Positions 10,091 to 21,234 are shown, counted from the first letter of the stretch. The stretch: 64,000 nt of DNA from Morganella psychrotolerans (GCF_001676155.1 NZ_LZEW01000001.1:372001-436000), one strand, 5' to 3'. Numbers and translations: made by a program. Notes: generated from the sequence alone by a model not told the origin.

Positions 10091-13000
10091 ATGAGTTTTC
10101 CGATAGCAGGACAGGGTATCGGTAAGAAGCGCTGCCTGGCAGTGCTGCTTGCTTCAGCGCTGGCGCTCATGGGTTGTGATGACACCGGCAGTAAAACAAC
10201 GGCGGCGGGCGCAGATGATTCCGCACCTGCCAATAAAAGTGGCACCCCTTCTTCATCTTCTTCTTCATCTTCCGCGTCATCCAAAGAAACTAAAAAAACA
10301 CACGATTCAGCGTCTCTGGCAGAGATGGCGAAACGCTATGCCGGTAAAGATGTGACGATTATTGACACCTCCGAAATTCAGCTTGATGGCGCGAATGCTA
10401 TGGTGGTCACATTTTCCATCCCGTTGGATCCGAATCAGGATTTCGGTCAGTTTGCCCGTCTGGTGGATGTTAAAAACGGTAAACTGGAAGGCGCGTGGGA
10501 ACTGTCTGATAACCTGATGGAGCTGAGAATGCGCCATCTTCCGCCATCCCGCGAGCTGCAATTAAGCATTGATCGCGGTGTGCGCGGTATTAATGAACGC
10601 ACATTGGTTAACGGTTATGACGCAAAACTTACCACGGCAGAAGTGACGCCGAGCATCGGCTTTGCCAGCCGTGGTTCACTGTTCCCGGGTGATGTAATTA
10701 AAGGGCTGCCGGTTTTTGCCCTGAATGTGGACAGTATTGATGTCAATTTCTACCGCATCAAACCGGACTCCCTGGCGGCATTCCTCGCGAGCTGGCAATA
10801 CGGAAACAATCTCCAGTACTGGAATTCTGATGAGCTCCTTAATAATACGGATCTCGTTTATACCGGGCGTTTTGATCTCAATCCGCAGAAAAACACCCGC
10901 GAAAACATGCTTATCCCGCTCAAAGACATCAAGCCGTTGCAGGATGAAGGTGTGTATCTGGCGGTGATGCAGCAGGCAGGGCGCTACAGTTACACCATGC
11001 CTGCCACACTCTTTACCCTGAGTGATGTCGGCGTGTCGATGCACAGCTATCTCAATGAACTGGATGTCTTTACCCAGTCGCTGGCAAAAGGCAGTGCAAT
11101 CAAAGGTGTGGAAATCCGTTTGCTCGACAGCAAAGGTCAGTTACTCAGCAAAGGGGAAACTGACGGCAGCGGGCATGCAAAACTGGATCGCGGCAATGAC
11201 GCGGCGCTGTTACTGGCTATCCATAACGGGCAGACCAGTATGATTGACCTGAAAAACCCGGCGCTGGATTTGGCTGAGTTTGATATCGCCGGTCCGCAGG
11301 GCTATGCAAAACAATTTTTTGTTTTCGGTCCGCGTGACCTTTACCGCCCGGGTGAGACATTAATTATCAACGGCCTGCTGCGTGATGGTGACGGGCATCC
11401 GGTAAAAGATCAGCCGGTGAAAGTTGATGTACTGAAAAATGACGGACAAGTGGCATCCACCTTTGTCTGGCAGCCGGAAAACGGGCTGTATCAGTATAAA
11501 TATGAGATCCCTGAGAATATTGAAACCGGCAAACTGACGCTGCGTTTTGATCTCGGTGATAACACGCCGCGCTTCTACAGTGTCAATGTGGAAGATTTCA
11601 TGCCTGAGCGCATGGCGCTTGAAATCAAGACAGAAAAACTGCCGATCACCGCAGGGCAAACTGCTGATTTTGAGCTTGAAGGTCATTATCTTTATGGCGC
11701 ACCGGCTGCCGGTAACCAACTGACCGGGCAGCTCTTTATGCGTCCGGATCGCGAAGCGGTCGCTAAACTGCCGGGCTTTGAATTCGGTGACATTCAGGAG
11801 GGCAATCTGACCCGTACCCTGGATGAATTCGATGAAACCATGAGCGACAACGGGGAAGCGGCATTCACTGTCAGTAATGATTACTGGAAAGAGGTGAAAT
11901 CACCGTTCAAATTAATTCTTCAGGCAAGCCTGATGGAAACCGGCGGTCGTCCTGTCACCCGCCGCGCAGATCTTGCGGTCTGGCCGGCAGAAAGAATGGC
12001 GGGGATCCGCCCGGTCTTTGCGAAAAAAGAAATTTACGACTACCGCACAGACAAATATGTGTCTCAGTTCAGTCTGGATCAGGACTCCCTGGCGGAGTTT
12101 GAAATTGTTTATACGGACAAGCAGGGTAATAAATTAAAAGCCGATAATCTGACCGCCCGCCTGATTTACGAGCGCCGCGACTATTATTGGCGCTGGTCAG
12201 ATTCTGAAGGTTGGTCATCTAATTATGACCAGAAAGACCTGATGATGACCGGTGACCCGATTTCCATCGCGAAAGACGGTACGGCAAAAGTGACGGTTCC
12301 GGTGTCATGGGGCGCGTATCGCCTGGAAATTCTGGACCCGTCGACCGGGCTGACCAGCAGCGTGCGCTTCTGGGCGGGTTATTCCTGGCAGGATAACACC
12401 GGCGGCACCGGTGCTGTGCGTCCGGATCAGGTCAAACTGAAACTCGACAAACCGGATTACCGCGCAGGCGACAAAGTAAAACTGAATATCGCCGCACCGC
12501 AGGCGGGTAAAGGCTATGTGTTACTTGAATCAAGTGATGGTCCGCTGTGGTGGCAGGAAGTGGATGTACCGGAAGGCGGGCTGGATGTCGAGGTTCCGCT
12601 GAACAAAGAGTGGACGCGCCATGACCTGTATGCGACAGCGGTAATCATCCGTCCGGGTGATAGTTCCCGCCAGGCGACCGTTAAACGTGCGGTCGGTATT
12701 CTGCATATTCCGATGGCTGATCCGGGTCGTAAAATTGCGGTCACACTGGATTCACCGTCCCGCATTCGTCCTGACCAGGATCTGACAGTTAAAGTCAAAG
12801 CAAATGCACAGGACGGCAAAGCCATGCCGCAGAAAGTGAATGTGCTTATCTCCGCCGTGGATACCGGGGTGCTGAATATCACTGACTATAAAACGCCGGA
12901 CCCTTATGATGCGTTCTTCGGGCGCAAGCGCTACAGCGTGGATCAGTATGATGTCTATGGTCAGTTGATTGAGGGTGAAGGGCGTCTCGGCACGCTGCGT

Positions 13001-15127
13001 TTCGGGGGCGATGGTAGTGATGAACTGGATCGCGGTGGTCTGAAACCGCTCAATGATGTGCAGATTATCGCACAGCAGGCAGCCCCGGTTGTTCTCAATG
13101 AGCAGGGCGAAGGCACGGTCACTTTATCCATCCCTGATTTCAACGGCGAACTGCGTCTGATGGCGCAGGCGTGGACAGATGAAGATTTTGGTCACGCACA
13201 GAATAAAGTGATTGTTGCGGCACCGGTTATCAGCCAGATGGCGTTACCGCGCTTTATGGCGGGCGGTGATAATTCACAACTGACATTAGATCTGACTAAC
13301 CTGACGGATGAAACACAGAATCTGACCGTTAATTTCAGCGCAGAGGGCATGATCAACCTGAAAGGTGCTGCTGTGAAAGACGTGACACTGACCAAAGGTC
13401 AGCGCACCTCTGTCAATGTCCCGGTGGAAGCGGTTAACGGCTTTGGTCAGGGCGAAGTCTTTATGACCGTCAAAGGGCTGAAACTGCCTGATAACGGCAG
13501 TGACGTCTACAAAAACAGCTGGAAAATCGGCGTGCGTCCGGCGTATCCGGCAGAAACTGTTTCTTATTCCATGTCGCTCGGCAACGCCGCTGAGTGGGCA
13601 TTACCGGCCGATCAGCTCAGTGGTCTGGAAAGCTCGACAGTGTCCGGTGAATTACTGCTGACCAGCCGTCCGCCACTGGATATCTCGCGCTTTATCCGCG
13701 AGCTGTATGCCTATCCGTACGGTTGTCTGGAACAGACAGTCAGCGGGTTGTATCCGTCACTTTATTCGTCGGAAGCTGAACTGAAAAAACTGGGGATCAA
13801 AACCCAGACCGATGCCGGACGCCGCCAGGCGATTATGACCGGTATTCCGCATCTGCTGGGAATGCAGCGCAGTGACGGCAGTTTCTCTCTGTGGGATAAC
13901 ACCGGGTCGGAAGAGCCGTGGCTGACAGCGTACGCGACAGACTTCCTGTTCCGTGCCGGACAGCGCGGGTTTGATGTTCCGGCATCAGCACTGAGCAATG
14001 CCAACAACCGTTTGCTGCGCTATTTGCAGGATCGCTCTGTTATCAGCAGCAACTACTACGGGGCAAGTGATCAAATGCGCTTTGCCGTTCAGGCGTATGC
14101 CGGTTATGTGCTGGCACAACAGCAGAAAGCCCCGCTGGGCGCGCTGCGTCAGGTGTATCAGCGCCGTGATGATGCAAGCAGCGGACTGGCACTGGTTCAG
14201 CTCGGTATCGCCCTGAAAAAAATGGGTGATGCAGACCGTGGTAATGAAGCTATCCGCCTCGGCGTGATGAAAAACCGCAACAGCAACACCTATACCGGTG
14301 ATTACGGCAGCAATGTCCGTGATGATGCAATGATTATTGCGCTGCTCAGTGAGTCAGATTCTGATGCAGAACAGCGCTTTGTGAAATTGCAGTCGCTGTC
14401 CAATGAGATACAGAACCGCCGCTACTTCTCCACTCAGGAAAGTAACGCGCTGTATCTTGCCGGTCGTCATTATCTCAATCAGAGCGAAGTGCCGTGGTCT
14501 GCGGTACTGAACGGCGAAGCACCTGCTCTCAGCCACGATAGTGCGCTGCGTGAAAACCTGACCGCACGTCAGTTGCAGAAGGGCATCAGCGTGGCGAACA
14601 GAGGTGACAGTCAACTCTATGGGCGCATCAATATTGTGGGTTATCCTGTTCAGGCACCAAAACCGGAATCTGAAGTCCTGAAGATTAAACGGACGTATCT
14701 GGATCTCAATGGTAACCCAATCAGTATTGATCGTCTGCGCAGCGGCGATATGGTTGTGGTACGTCTGGATATTCAGGCGGATCGCAACGTGCCGGATGCG
14801 CTGGTGGTTGATTTGTTACCGGCCGGTCTGGAGCTGGAAAATCAGAATCTGGCGGCAAGCAGCGCCAGCCTGAGTGACAGCGCGCCAAACCTGGCAGAAG
14901 CGATTCAGGATATGCAGCAGGCGACAATCCGCCACACGGAATATCGTGATGACCGCTTTGTGTCTCAGGTGGTGGTTGAAGAGTACCGCCCGGTAACACT
15001 GGTTTATCTGGCGCGTGCTGTGACGCCGGGTAAATACAGCGTGCCTGCGCCACAGGTGGAATCCATGTATATTCCGTCCTGGCGTGCAGTCGGTGTGACA
15101 CCTGCAACACTGGAAGTTGTCCGTTAA
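10091..15127 (+). CDS. yfhM: Bacterial alpha-2-macroglobulin lipoprotein YfhM
   Basis: This periplasmic lipoprotein traps proteases through a reactive thioester and is thought to protect a cell whose envelope is breached. From ATG 10091 the product is 1678 residues. A lipoprotein signal ends in ALALMGC with the lipidated cysteine at 29 and Asp at +2, which favours inner-membrane retention. A low-complexity Ser-rich linker follows (about 55-70). The thioester motif CLEQ is intact with cysteine at 1212, inside YPYGCLEQTVSGLYPSL. The longer frame from 10022 is unlikely because AAAGGA precedes 10091. pbpC follows, the usual pairing of this defence protein with a peptidoglycan repair enzyme. Confidence 0.95.
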   Translation: MSFPIAGQGIGKKRCLAVLLASALALMGCDDTGSKTTAAGADDSAPANKSGTPSSSSSSSSASSKETKKTHDSASLAEMAKRYAGKDVTIIDTSEIQLDGANAMVVTFSIPLDPNQDFGQFARLVDVKNGKLEGAWELSDNLMELRMRHLPPSRELQLSIDRGVRGINERTLVNGYDAKLTTAEVTPSIGFASRGSLFPGDVIKGLPVFALNVDSIDVNFYRIKPDSLAAFLASWQYGNNLQYWNSDELLNNTDLVYTGRFDLNPQKNTRENMLIPLKDIKPLQDEGVYLAVMQQAGRYSYTMPATLFTLSDVGVSMHSYLNELDVFTQSLAKGSAIKGVEIRLLDSKGQLLSKGETDGSGHAKLDRGNDAALLLAIHNGQTSMIDLKNPALDLAEFDIAGPQGYAKQFFVFGPRDLYRPGETLIINGLLRDGDGHPVKDQPVKVDVLKNDGQVASTFVWQPENGLYQYKYEIPENIETGKLTLRFDLGDNTPRFYSVNVEDFMPERMALEIKTEKLPITAGQTADFELEGHYLYGAPAAGNQLTGQLFMRPDREAVAKLPGFEFGDIQEGNLTRTLDEFDETMSDNGEAAFTVSNDYWKEVKSPFKLILQASLMETGGRPVTRRADLAVWPAERMAGIRPVFAKKEIYDYRTDKYVSQFSLDQDSLAEFEIVYTDKQGNKLKADNLTARLIYERRDYYWRWSDSEGWSSNYDQKDLMMTGDPISIAKDGTAKVTVPVSWGAYRLEILDPSTGLTSSVRFWAGYSWQDNTGGTGAVRPDQVKLKLDKPDYRAGDKVKLNIAAPQAGKGYVLLESSDGPLWWQEVDVPEGGLDVEVPLNKEWTRHDLYATAVIIRPGDSSRQATVKRAVGILHIPMADPGRKIAVTLDSPSRIRPDQDLTVKVKANAQDGKAMPQKVNVLISAVDTGVLNITDYKTPDPYDAFFGRKRYSVDQYDVYGQLIEGEGRLGTLRFGGDGSDELDRGGLKPLNDVQIIAQQAAPVVLNEQGEGTVTLSIPDFNGELRLMAQAWTDEDFGHAQNKVIVAAPVISQMALPRFMAGGDNSQLTLDLTNLTDETQNLTVNFSAEGMINLKGAAVKDVTLTKGQRTSVNVPVEAVNGFGQGEVFMTVKGLKLPDNGSDVYKNSWKIGVRPAYPAETVSYSMSLGNAAEWALPADQLSGLESSTVSGELLLTSRPPLDISRFIRELYAYPYGCLEQTVSGLYPSLYSSEAELKKLGIKTQTDAGRRQAIMTGIPHLLGMQRSDGSFSLWDNTGSEEPWLTAYATDFLFRAGQRGFDVPASALSNANNRLLRYLQDRSVISSNYYGASDQMRFAVQAYAGYVLAQQQKAPLGALRQVYQRRDDASSGLALVQLGIALKKMGDADRGNEAIRLGVMKNRNSNTYTGDYGSNVRDDAMIIALLSESDSDAEQRFVKLQSLSNEIQNRRYFSTQESNALYLAGRHYLNQSEVPWSAVLNGEAPALSHDSALRENLTARQLQKGISVANRGDSQLYGRINIVGYPVQAPKPESEVLKIKRTYLDLNGNPISIDRLRSGDMVVVRLDIQADRNVPDALVVDLLPAGLELENQNLAASSASLSDSAPNLAEAIQDMQQATIRHTEYRDDRFVSQVVVEEYRPVTLVYLARAVTPGKYSVPAPQVESMYIPSWRAVGVTPATLEVVR

Positions 15128-15199
15128 ATAGCCATATGGTTATCCTCAGTCCCTTATACCGTTTTATAGGTAAATTCAGGGGCTGAGATTATTACCTGA

Positions 15200-15227
15200 G
15201 GGGGAAAAGTGTATTTTTCCCCCTTTT
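15200..15227 (+). terminator. Intrinsic terminator after yfhM
   Basis: GGGGGAAAA (15200-15208) pairs with TTTTCCCCC (15215-15223), followed by four T residues. It would separate most yfhM transcription from pbpC. Confidence 0.8.
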
Positions 15228-15306
15228 GCATTCTGTGCCGGAAATCAGTAATGTATTTTTCCGCCATTTCAATACTGACAGATGATAATTTACTGCGGAC
15301 TGATTG

Positions 15307-17615
15307 ATGAAAGTGTGGTTTAAGCGCCTTGCGCTCTCCGGCCTGATAATGATTGTGATAACTCCGCCATTGCTCTGGCTGGCGGATAAACTCTGGCCGC
15401 TGCCGCTGGAAGAATTGGTGATGGCGCGCACAGTGACCGCAGAAGACGGCTCGCCGCTCTGGCGTTTTGCTGACAGTAACGGCGTCTGGCGCTATCCCGT
15501 CACACTGAAAGAGGTATCACCGGAATTTATTGAAGCGCTTCTGACATACGAAGACCGTTATTTTTATCAGCACCCGGGTATTAACCCGCTGTCCATCGGG
15601 CGGGCGGCATTGCAGGATCTGACCTCCGGAAAAATTGTCTCCGGCGGCAGTACGTTGTCCATGCAGGTAGCCCGGCTGATTGATCCCCATGACCGCACGC
15701 TGAGCGGAAAACTGAAACAGGTTTTCCGCACTGTTCAGCTGGAATGGCACTATTCCAAAGATGAAATTCTGGAGATGTACCTGAACCGGGCGCCATACGG
15801 CGGTACGGTGGAAGGGATTGGTGCCGCAAGCTGGATGTATCTCGGCAAACCGCCGTCAGAACTGACGTCGGGGGAATCAGCAATGCTGGCGGTTCTGCCG
15901 CAGGCACCGAGCCGTCTGCGTCCTGATCGTTATCCGCAGCGCGCGGAAGCGGCACGTAATAAAGTGCTGGACAGGCTGGCGGAATTTCAGGTGTGGCCGC
16001 AGGCAAAAGTGGATGATTTAAAACAGGAAAGTATCTGGCTGGCACCGCGTCAGGTGCCGCACTCCGCACCACTGCTGGCGCGCCGGGTGGCGCTCGGTGT
16101 AAAAGAACCGGTTATACGCACCACTATCAACCCCGGCATTCAGCGACAGCTTGAGGAAATGGCGCGTAACTGGAAATATCAGTTACCGGAAAAAACCTCA
16201 CTCGGCATCATGGTGGTGGATAACCTCGATATGAGTGTGAAGGGCTATGTCGGCTCAATCGATTTCTCTGACGACAAACGCTTTGGTCATGTGGATGTGA
16301 ACAGCGCCTGGCGCTCTCCCGGCTCTACCCTGAAGCCCTTTTTGTACGCGCTGGCACTGGACGATGGTCTTATCCACAGCGAATCCCTGTTACAGGATGT
16401 GCCGCGCCGTTTTAATGATTATCGCCCCGGTAACTTTGATACCGGTTTCAATGGTCCGGTGAGTGTCAGTGAGGCGCTGCGCCGCTCGCTGAATCTGCCG
16501 GTTGTTCAGTTACTGGATGTTTACGGACCAAAACGCTTCAGTGCCAATCTGCGTAATGCGGGGGTGGAGCTGCGCTTCCCGCTCGGCAGTGATCCTAATC
16601 TTTCACTGATCCTCGGCGGAACCGGCGCGCGGATGGATCAATTAATTTCTGCATACAGTGCGTTTGGTCGTCAGGGCAAAGTGGCACCGGTGCGTTTTCG
16701 CCCGCAGGATCCGCTGGCGGAACGCAAACTGATGTCACCGGGAGCCGCCTGGATAACCCGGCGCATTATGGCAGGGGAAACCCGTCCGCTGGCTGATGAC
16801 CGCCTGACGCTGGATGTGCCGCTGCGTGGAAAACCGGTACCAGTTACGGCTACCGTGATGCCTGGGCGCTGGGGCTGAATAACCGTTACACCATCGGCGT
16901 CTGGGTCGGGCGACCGGACGGCACACCGGTGGCTGGGCAGGTCGGGTTTGCAACCGCGATTCCGATCCTTTACCAGATTGACAGTTACCTGCGCGCGCGG
17001 GGCGGTAAAAAAATCCCTGATCCGAAACCGCTCAGTGTCAGCAGCAAAATGATTTGCTGGCCGTCAGGGCTGGCTGCGGATAAGCAGGATCCTAACTGCC
17101 GCCAGCAGCGCATGGCGCGTATCCTGGATAATACGGTGCCGCCGACCTTGCCATCAGCCGGGCAGGAAAGTCTGTCCGGGACAAATGCGGTGATGTGGGT
17201 GGATGAAAAGGGCGAACGGGTTGCGCCGGATTGTCCGGGCGCACAGGAAAAAACCATTGCGCTGTGGCCTATCGCGCTGGAAAGCTTTCTGCCGCCCGGT
17301 GAACAGCGCAGTCACAGATTGCCACCGGTAAGTAAAACCTGCCGTCCGTTGCGGGTCGAAGCCGCTCCGTTGCTGATTTCCGGTATTCGGGAAGGTGATG
17401 TGCTCCGCCGCCTGCCATTGGCAAAAACACTGGATCTGCGGGTTGTCACCCAGGGCGGAGAGGGCACGCAGTGGTGGTTCCTTAACGGCGATCAAACCGG
17501 CAGCACAGAACCCGGCGAGCCGCTGGTGCTTACACTTGATACCCCGGGGCGCTATCAGCTTACTGTTTTGGATCTCAGCGGGCAGGTCAGTGCGGTTAAT
17601 TTCAGGCTGAAATAG
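15307..17615 (+). pseudogene. pbpC: Penicillin-binding protein 1C, frameshifted
   Basis: PBP1C is a bifunctional peptidoglycan glycosyltransferase/transpeptidase-like protein. The first frame (from ATG 15307) contains the N-terminal membrane anchor, the glycosyltransferase domain (motif TYEDRYFYQHPG) and the SxxK motif STLK with Ser about residue 340. It stops at 16878. The second frame, open from before 16827 to 17615, holds the KTGTS box (WKTGTSYGYRDAWALG) and the C-terminal domain. The two join if one base is added near 16824-16827, where CTGCGTGG replaces an expected CTGGCGTGG. As written, the protein lacks the KTG box and C-terminus. It follows yfhM as in E. coli. It is either a real recent inactivation or a base-calling deletion. 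Confidence 0.9.
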
Positions 17616-17827
17616 CACAAACCGCAGGCAGCTCATCAGAAAAAGTGTGATTCAGCCGGAAAAACGGGCATATCAGGGGTGGTAAACTTTACAAAAATGT
17701 TGCGAAACTGTAGGTGAAATTGGCGTAATCCCTTATAATCATCATCTTACCACATGATGTGGACCGGTCTGCCATCAGCCGAAAATAACAATGACAACAG
17801 CGCTCCCGCGCACAATGAGGTTTACCA

Positions 17828-18253
17828 ATGTCTGTACAACGCACATTCTCCATTATCAAGCCAAACGCGGTAAAGAAAAATGCTATCGGTGCCATTTACC
17901 ACCGTTTTGAAAGCGCCGGTTTTCGCATTGTTGCTGCCAAAATGTTGCACCTGACCCGTGAACAGGCAGAAGGTTTCTACGCTGAGCACAAAGGGCGTCC
18001 GTTTTTTGACGGCTTAGTTGAATTTATGACATCCGGACCGATTATGGTGCAGGTTCTGGAAGGTGAAAATGCTGTACAGCGTCACCGTGACCTGATGGGC
18101 GCGACCAATCCGGACAATGCGCTGGCAGGCACTCTGCGCGCAGACTATGCAGACAGCTTTACAGAGAATGCCGTCCACGGCTCTGATGCCGAAGAGTCCG
18201 CTGCCCGTGAAATTGCCTATTTTTTCACTTCTGACGAAATCTGTCCGCGCTGA
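17828..18253 (+). CDS. ndk: Nucleoside diphosphate kinase
   Basis: Ndk transfers the gamma phosphate between nucleoside triphosphates and diphosphates through a phosphohistidine. The 141-residue product has the N-terminal [11 protein letters not shown] motif and the active-site motif NAVHGSD with catalytic His117. The ribosome site is AATGAGG. It stands alone, with its own upstream region of about 200 bp and a terminator-like hairpin downstream, in the same neighbourhood (pbpC-ndk-rlmN) as in E. coli. Confidence 0.98.
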   Translation: MSVQRTFSIIKPNAVKKNAIGAIYHRFESAGFRIVAAKMLHLTREQAEGFYAEHKGRPFFDGLVEFMTSGPIMVQVLEGENAVQRHRDLMGATNPDNALAGTLRADYADSFTENAVHGSDAEESAAREIAYFFTSDEICPR

Positions 18254-18301
18254 TTTGTATTCTCTTTCTGCTTGCGTCTGTTTTCCTGCAAAATAAAAGA
18301 A

Positions 18302-18327
18302 CCGGCCATTCCGGCCGGGTTATTTTT
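18302..18327 (+). terminator. Probable terminator after ndk
   Basis: CCGGCC and GGCCGG form a GC-rich stem with a 5-nt loop, followed by a T-rich tail (TTATTTTT). Confidence 0.65.
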
Positions 18328-18520
18328 CTGTTAACTGATTTTCCGTTTGCCTTACCGCCTGCAAAGTTTGTACAATGCCGCCGCGCCTGTATTTGTACGG
18401 GACAATGATTATTTCAGTCGTGCATGTGGCGTTATGGCTATGTACGGCTATCCTTATTTCAGTATCTGTGATGCGTTTGCGTATCACCGCCGAAAGTGTA
18501 ACAACGAGGCACTAAAAATT

Positions 18521-19699
18521 ATGTCCGGACTGACCACGCCAGATGCCTGCGAAACAGGCTCCGCACCTATTTATCCAGAAAAAATCAACGGTAAAATTAA
18601 TTTACTCGACCTGACCCGCAAAGAAATGCGCCAGTTCTTCGCCGACATGGGCGAAAAACCGTTTCGTGCCGATCAGGTAATGAAATGGATCTACCACTAT
18701 TGTTATGATGATTTCGATCTGATGACCGACATCAACAAAGTGCTGCGCACTAAACTGAAAGCGATGGCGGAAATCCGTGCGCCGGAAGTCTCAGAAGAGC
18801 AGCGCTCGTCGGACGGCACCATAAAATGGGCTATCCGTGTCGGGGGGCAGGAAGTGGAAACCGTGTATATCCCGGAAGATGACCGCGCCACATTGTGTGT
18901 TTCTTCTCAGGTAGGTTGTGCGCTGGAGTGTACATTCTGCTCAACAGCGCAGCAGGGTTTTAACCGCAATCTGCGGGTATCTGAAATTATTGGTCAGGTC
19001 TGGCGGGCGGCAAAAATTATCGGCTCCCTGAAGTCCAGCGGACGTCGTCCGATTACCAATGTGGTGATGATGGGGATGGGTGAACCATTGCTTAATCTGA
19101 CTCACGTTGTTCCTGCAATGGAAATCATGCTTGATGACTTTGGTTTTGGTCTGTCCAAGCGGCGTGTGACAATCTCCACGTCCGGTGTCGTCCCGGCGCT
19201 GGATAAACTGGGTGATATGATTGATGTGGCGCTGGCAATTTCTCTGCATGCACCGACAGACGATGTGCGTGATGAGCTCGTACCTATCAATAAAAAATAC
19301 AATATAGAAGCGTTTCTGGCATCAGTCCGCCTTTATCTGAGTAAATCCAATGCCAACAGCGGGCGGGTGACGGTTGAATATGTCATGCTTGATCATATCA
19401 ACGACAGCACGGAGCAGGCGCATCAACTGGCAGAATGCCTGAAGGACACGCCGAGTAAAATCAATCTGATCCCATGGAACCCGTTCCCGGGCGCACCTTA
19501 CGGACGCAGCTCCAACAGCCGGATCGACCGCTTCGCAAAAGTCCTGATGGGATACGGATTTACCACGATTGTGCGTAAGACACGCGGTGATGATATTGAT
19601 GCCGCCTGTGGTCAGTTAGCCGGCGATGTCATTGACCGCACAAAGCGGACACTGAAAAAACGCATGGCGGGTGAACCAATTGCTGTTAAAGCAGTCTGA
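18521..19699 (+). CDS. rlmN: Dual-specificity 23S rRNA/tRNA adenine C2-methyltransferase RlmN
   Basis: RlmN is a radical-SAM enzyme that methylates C2 of A2503 in 23S rRNA and A37 in some tRNAs. From ATG 18521 the product is 392 residues. The radical-SAM motif CALECTFC supplies the 4Fe-4S ligands C133, C137 and C140, and the methyl-carrying cysteine lies near residue 363 in [10 protein letters not shown] preferred this start to the longer frame from 18347 because MSGLTTPDA precedes the family domain and upstream codons look non-coding. Loss of this gene type is known to affect susceptibility to some ribosome-targeting drugs. Confidence 0.95.
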   Translation: MSGLTTPDACETGSAPIYPEKINGKINLLDLTRKEMRQFFADMGEKPFRADQVMKWIYHYCYDDFDLMTDINKVLRTKLKAMAEIRAPEVSEEQRSSDGTIKWAIRVGGQEVETVYIPEDDRATLCVSSQVGCALECTFCSTAQQGFNRNLRVSEIIGQVWRAAKIIGSLKSSGRRPITNVVMMGMGEPLLNLTHVVPAMEIMLDDFGFGLSKRRVTISTSGVVPALDKLGDMIDVALAISLHAPTDDVRDELVPINKKYNIEAFLASVRLYLSKSNANSGRVTVEYVMLDHINDSTEQAHQLAECLKDTPSKINLIPWNPFPGAPYGRSSNSRIDRFAKVLMGYGFTTIVRKTRGDDIDAACGQLAGDVIDRTKRTLKKRMAGEPIAVKAV

Positions 19700-19770
19700 C
19701 ATTAATATTACGTAACACTCCCCGGTGTTTATTTACGATAAAATATCTGCCTCACCGTAAAGGAGGCAGT

Positions 19771-20121
19771 ATGATAAGGATGTATTACCCGGGATTATTA
19801 GGATTAGTGCTGCTGGCAGGATGCCGGACAGCACCGGTTACGCAGGCACCGCTGACAGCGGTAAATACGCGGCTGGCGCTGGGAGAGGCCTATCTTCATG
19901 CCGGACATTATGATGCTGCACGTTATCATTATGACCGGGTATTGAAGGTACAATCGCAGCATACCGTGGCTCTGACCGGAATGGCGCTGGCAGCAAAGTG
20001 CGACCAGCAACCTGAAATTGCGGAAAAATACCTAAATTTAGCCGTGAATTCCCCGTCAGGCAGTGATACTGTGGTACAGTACGTTTCGGCCTATTCGTGT
20101 TTGCCGGATAACAGCTTGTAA
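19771..20121 (+). CDS. Short PilW/PilF-like TPR lipoprotein
   Basis: The 116-residue product begins with a lipoprotein signal (LVLLAGC, cysteine about residue 18). It then has one to two TPR-like repeats (LALGEAYLHAGHYDAARYHYDRVL). Genes between rlmN and rodZ in many gamma-proteobacteria encode PilW/PilF, a pilotin for type IV pilus secretin, usually about 250 residues. This copy has less than half that length, and the gap to rodZ has no room for the missing repeats, so it is a shortened form rather than a frameshift. AAGGAGG precedes the ATG. Whether it retains a pilotin function is unclear; no pilus genes are visible here. Confidence 0.75.
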   Translation: MIRMYYPGLLGLVLLAGCRTAPVTQAPLTAVNTRLALGEAYLHAGHYDAARYHYDRVLKVQSQHTVALTGMALAAKCDQQPEIAEKYLNLAVNSPSGSDTVVQYVSAYSCLPDNSL

Positions 20122-20262
20122 AACAACATAAAACAGATGTTGTTTTCGACGTTATTTTGCCCTTAATGGTAGCACGCGGTACGTCGGAATACGGAACTTA
20201 GGTGCGTGGAGTAGCTGACTCCGCGCTTTCTCGTAACCAGAACTGCTTGTGTCCTGAAACTC

Positions 20263-21234
20263 ATGAATAATTCGCAATCTCAAGATAATATTCAACTCTC
20301 TCTTGGTCAATTCTTAACACAACGTCGGGAACAACTTCAGTTATCACGGGAAACAGTAGCAGATAGGTTATGTCTTAAACTGACAACAGTGCGTGAAATT
20401 GAAGAAGATGCACTGAAAGAAACCAATCCGACCTTTATCCGTGGTTACGTCCGTACTTATGCAAAATTACTGCAAATTCCTGAAGCAGAAATTATGCCGT
20501 ATCTCGACAAAATCGCACCGGCGCAGATGACGAAAGTCCAGCCGATGAAAAGTGTGTCTATGGGTCGGCAGCGCAAAAAACGCGAAGGCTGGCTGATGAA
20601 ATTTACCTGGCTTGTGCTGCTGGTTGTTATTGCCCTTGTCGGGCTGTGGTGGTGGCAGCAATATCAGGCACAGCAGGCAGATCTCCGCTCTCTTGCACAG
20701 CAAAATGATGTAACGGTCAATCCACCGGCAGGTGCTGAGCATGCACTGCCTGACAATATTCAACCGCCGGTACAAAATACCCCGCCGGTTGAAAGTACCC
20801 CGCCGGTTCCGGCCGTATCTGCTAATACCAATACAGCCACACAGGAACTCTCTGCGGCAACCCCGCAGGAGCAGGTTGTTGACAGCAGTAAAATTGTGCC
20901 GTTACCGGGCAGTAATCGTATCCCGCCGGTTGTAAACCGTGCCGCCGGCAGTGAAGGTGATTCGGCTGCGGCTGTGGCGCTGACACAGAACGGACTGGTT
21001 CTGACATTTAAAAATGCCTGCTGGCTGGAAGTCTCGGACAATAAAGGCACAAAAATATTCAGTGGTACCAAACAGAAAGGCGATACTCTGGAATTTGCAG
21101 GGGCGGAACCTTATCGTCTGAAAATTGGCGCACCGGCTTCCGTGGATGTTCAGTTTAAAGGTCAGGCGATTGATATGAGCCGTTTTATCCGGGCTAACCG
21201 GGTCGCAAATCTGAGCGTACCAAAAGCAGAATAA
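20263..21234 (+). CDS. rodZ: Cytoskeletal protein RodZ
   Basis: RodZ links the MreB cytoskeleton to the periplasmic cell-wall elongation machinery. The 323-residue product has an N-terminal helix-turn-helix (about 12-80) that binds MreB, a basic linker, one membrane segment (about 111-131) and a proline/threonine-rich periplasmic linker with repeats such as NTPPVESTPPVP. A C-terminal beta domain follows (about 240-323). It lies upstream of ispG in the standard order. Family, length and topology are all typical. Confidence 0.95.
   Translation: MNNSQSQDNIQLSLGQFLTQRREQLQLSRETVADRLCLKLTTVREIEEDALKETNPTFIRGYVRTYAKLLQIPEAEIMPYLDKIAPAQMTKVQPMKSVSMGRQRKKREGWLMKFTWLVLLVVIALVGLWWWQQYQAQQADLRSLAQQNDVTVNPPAGAEHALPDNIQPPVQNTPPVESTPPVPAVSANTNTATQELSAATPQEQVVDSSKIVPLPGSNRIPPVVNRAAGSEGDSAAAVALTQNGLVLTFKNACWLEVSDNKGTKIFSGTKQKGDTLEFAGAEPYRLKIGAPASVDVQFKGQAIDMSRFIRANRVANLSVPKAE

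Noticed and set aside
18347-18520. 58-residue N-terminal extension of RlmN
   Set aside because: The family N-terminus begins at the ATG at 18521, and the upstream codons look like the ndk-rlmN intergenic region in composition.
20140-20262. Possible riboswitch or attenuator upstream of rodZ
   Set aside because: A stem (GCGTGGAGT/ACTCCGCGC) is visible but it matches no riboswitch I know and has no clear T-tract; too weak to list.
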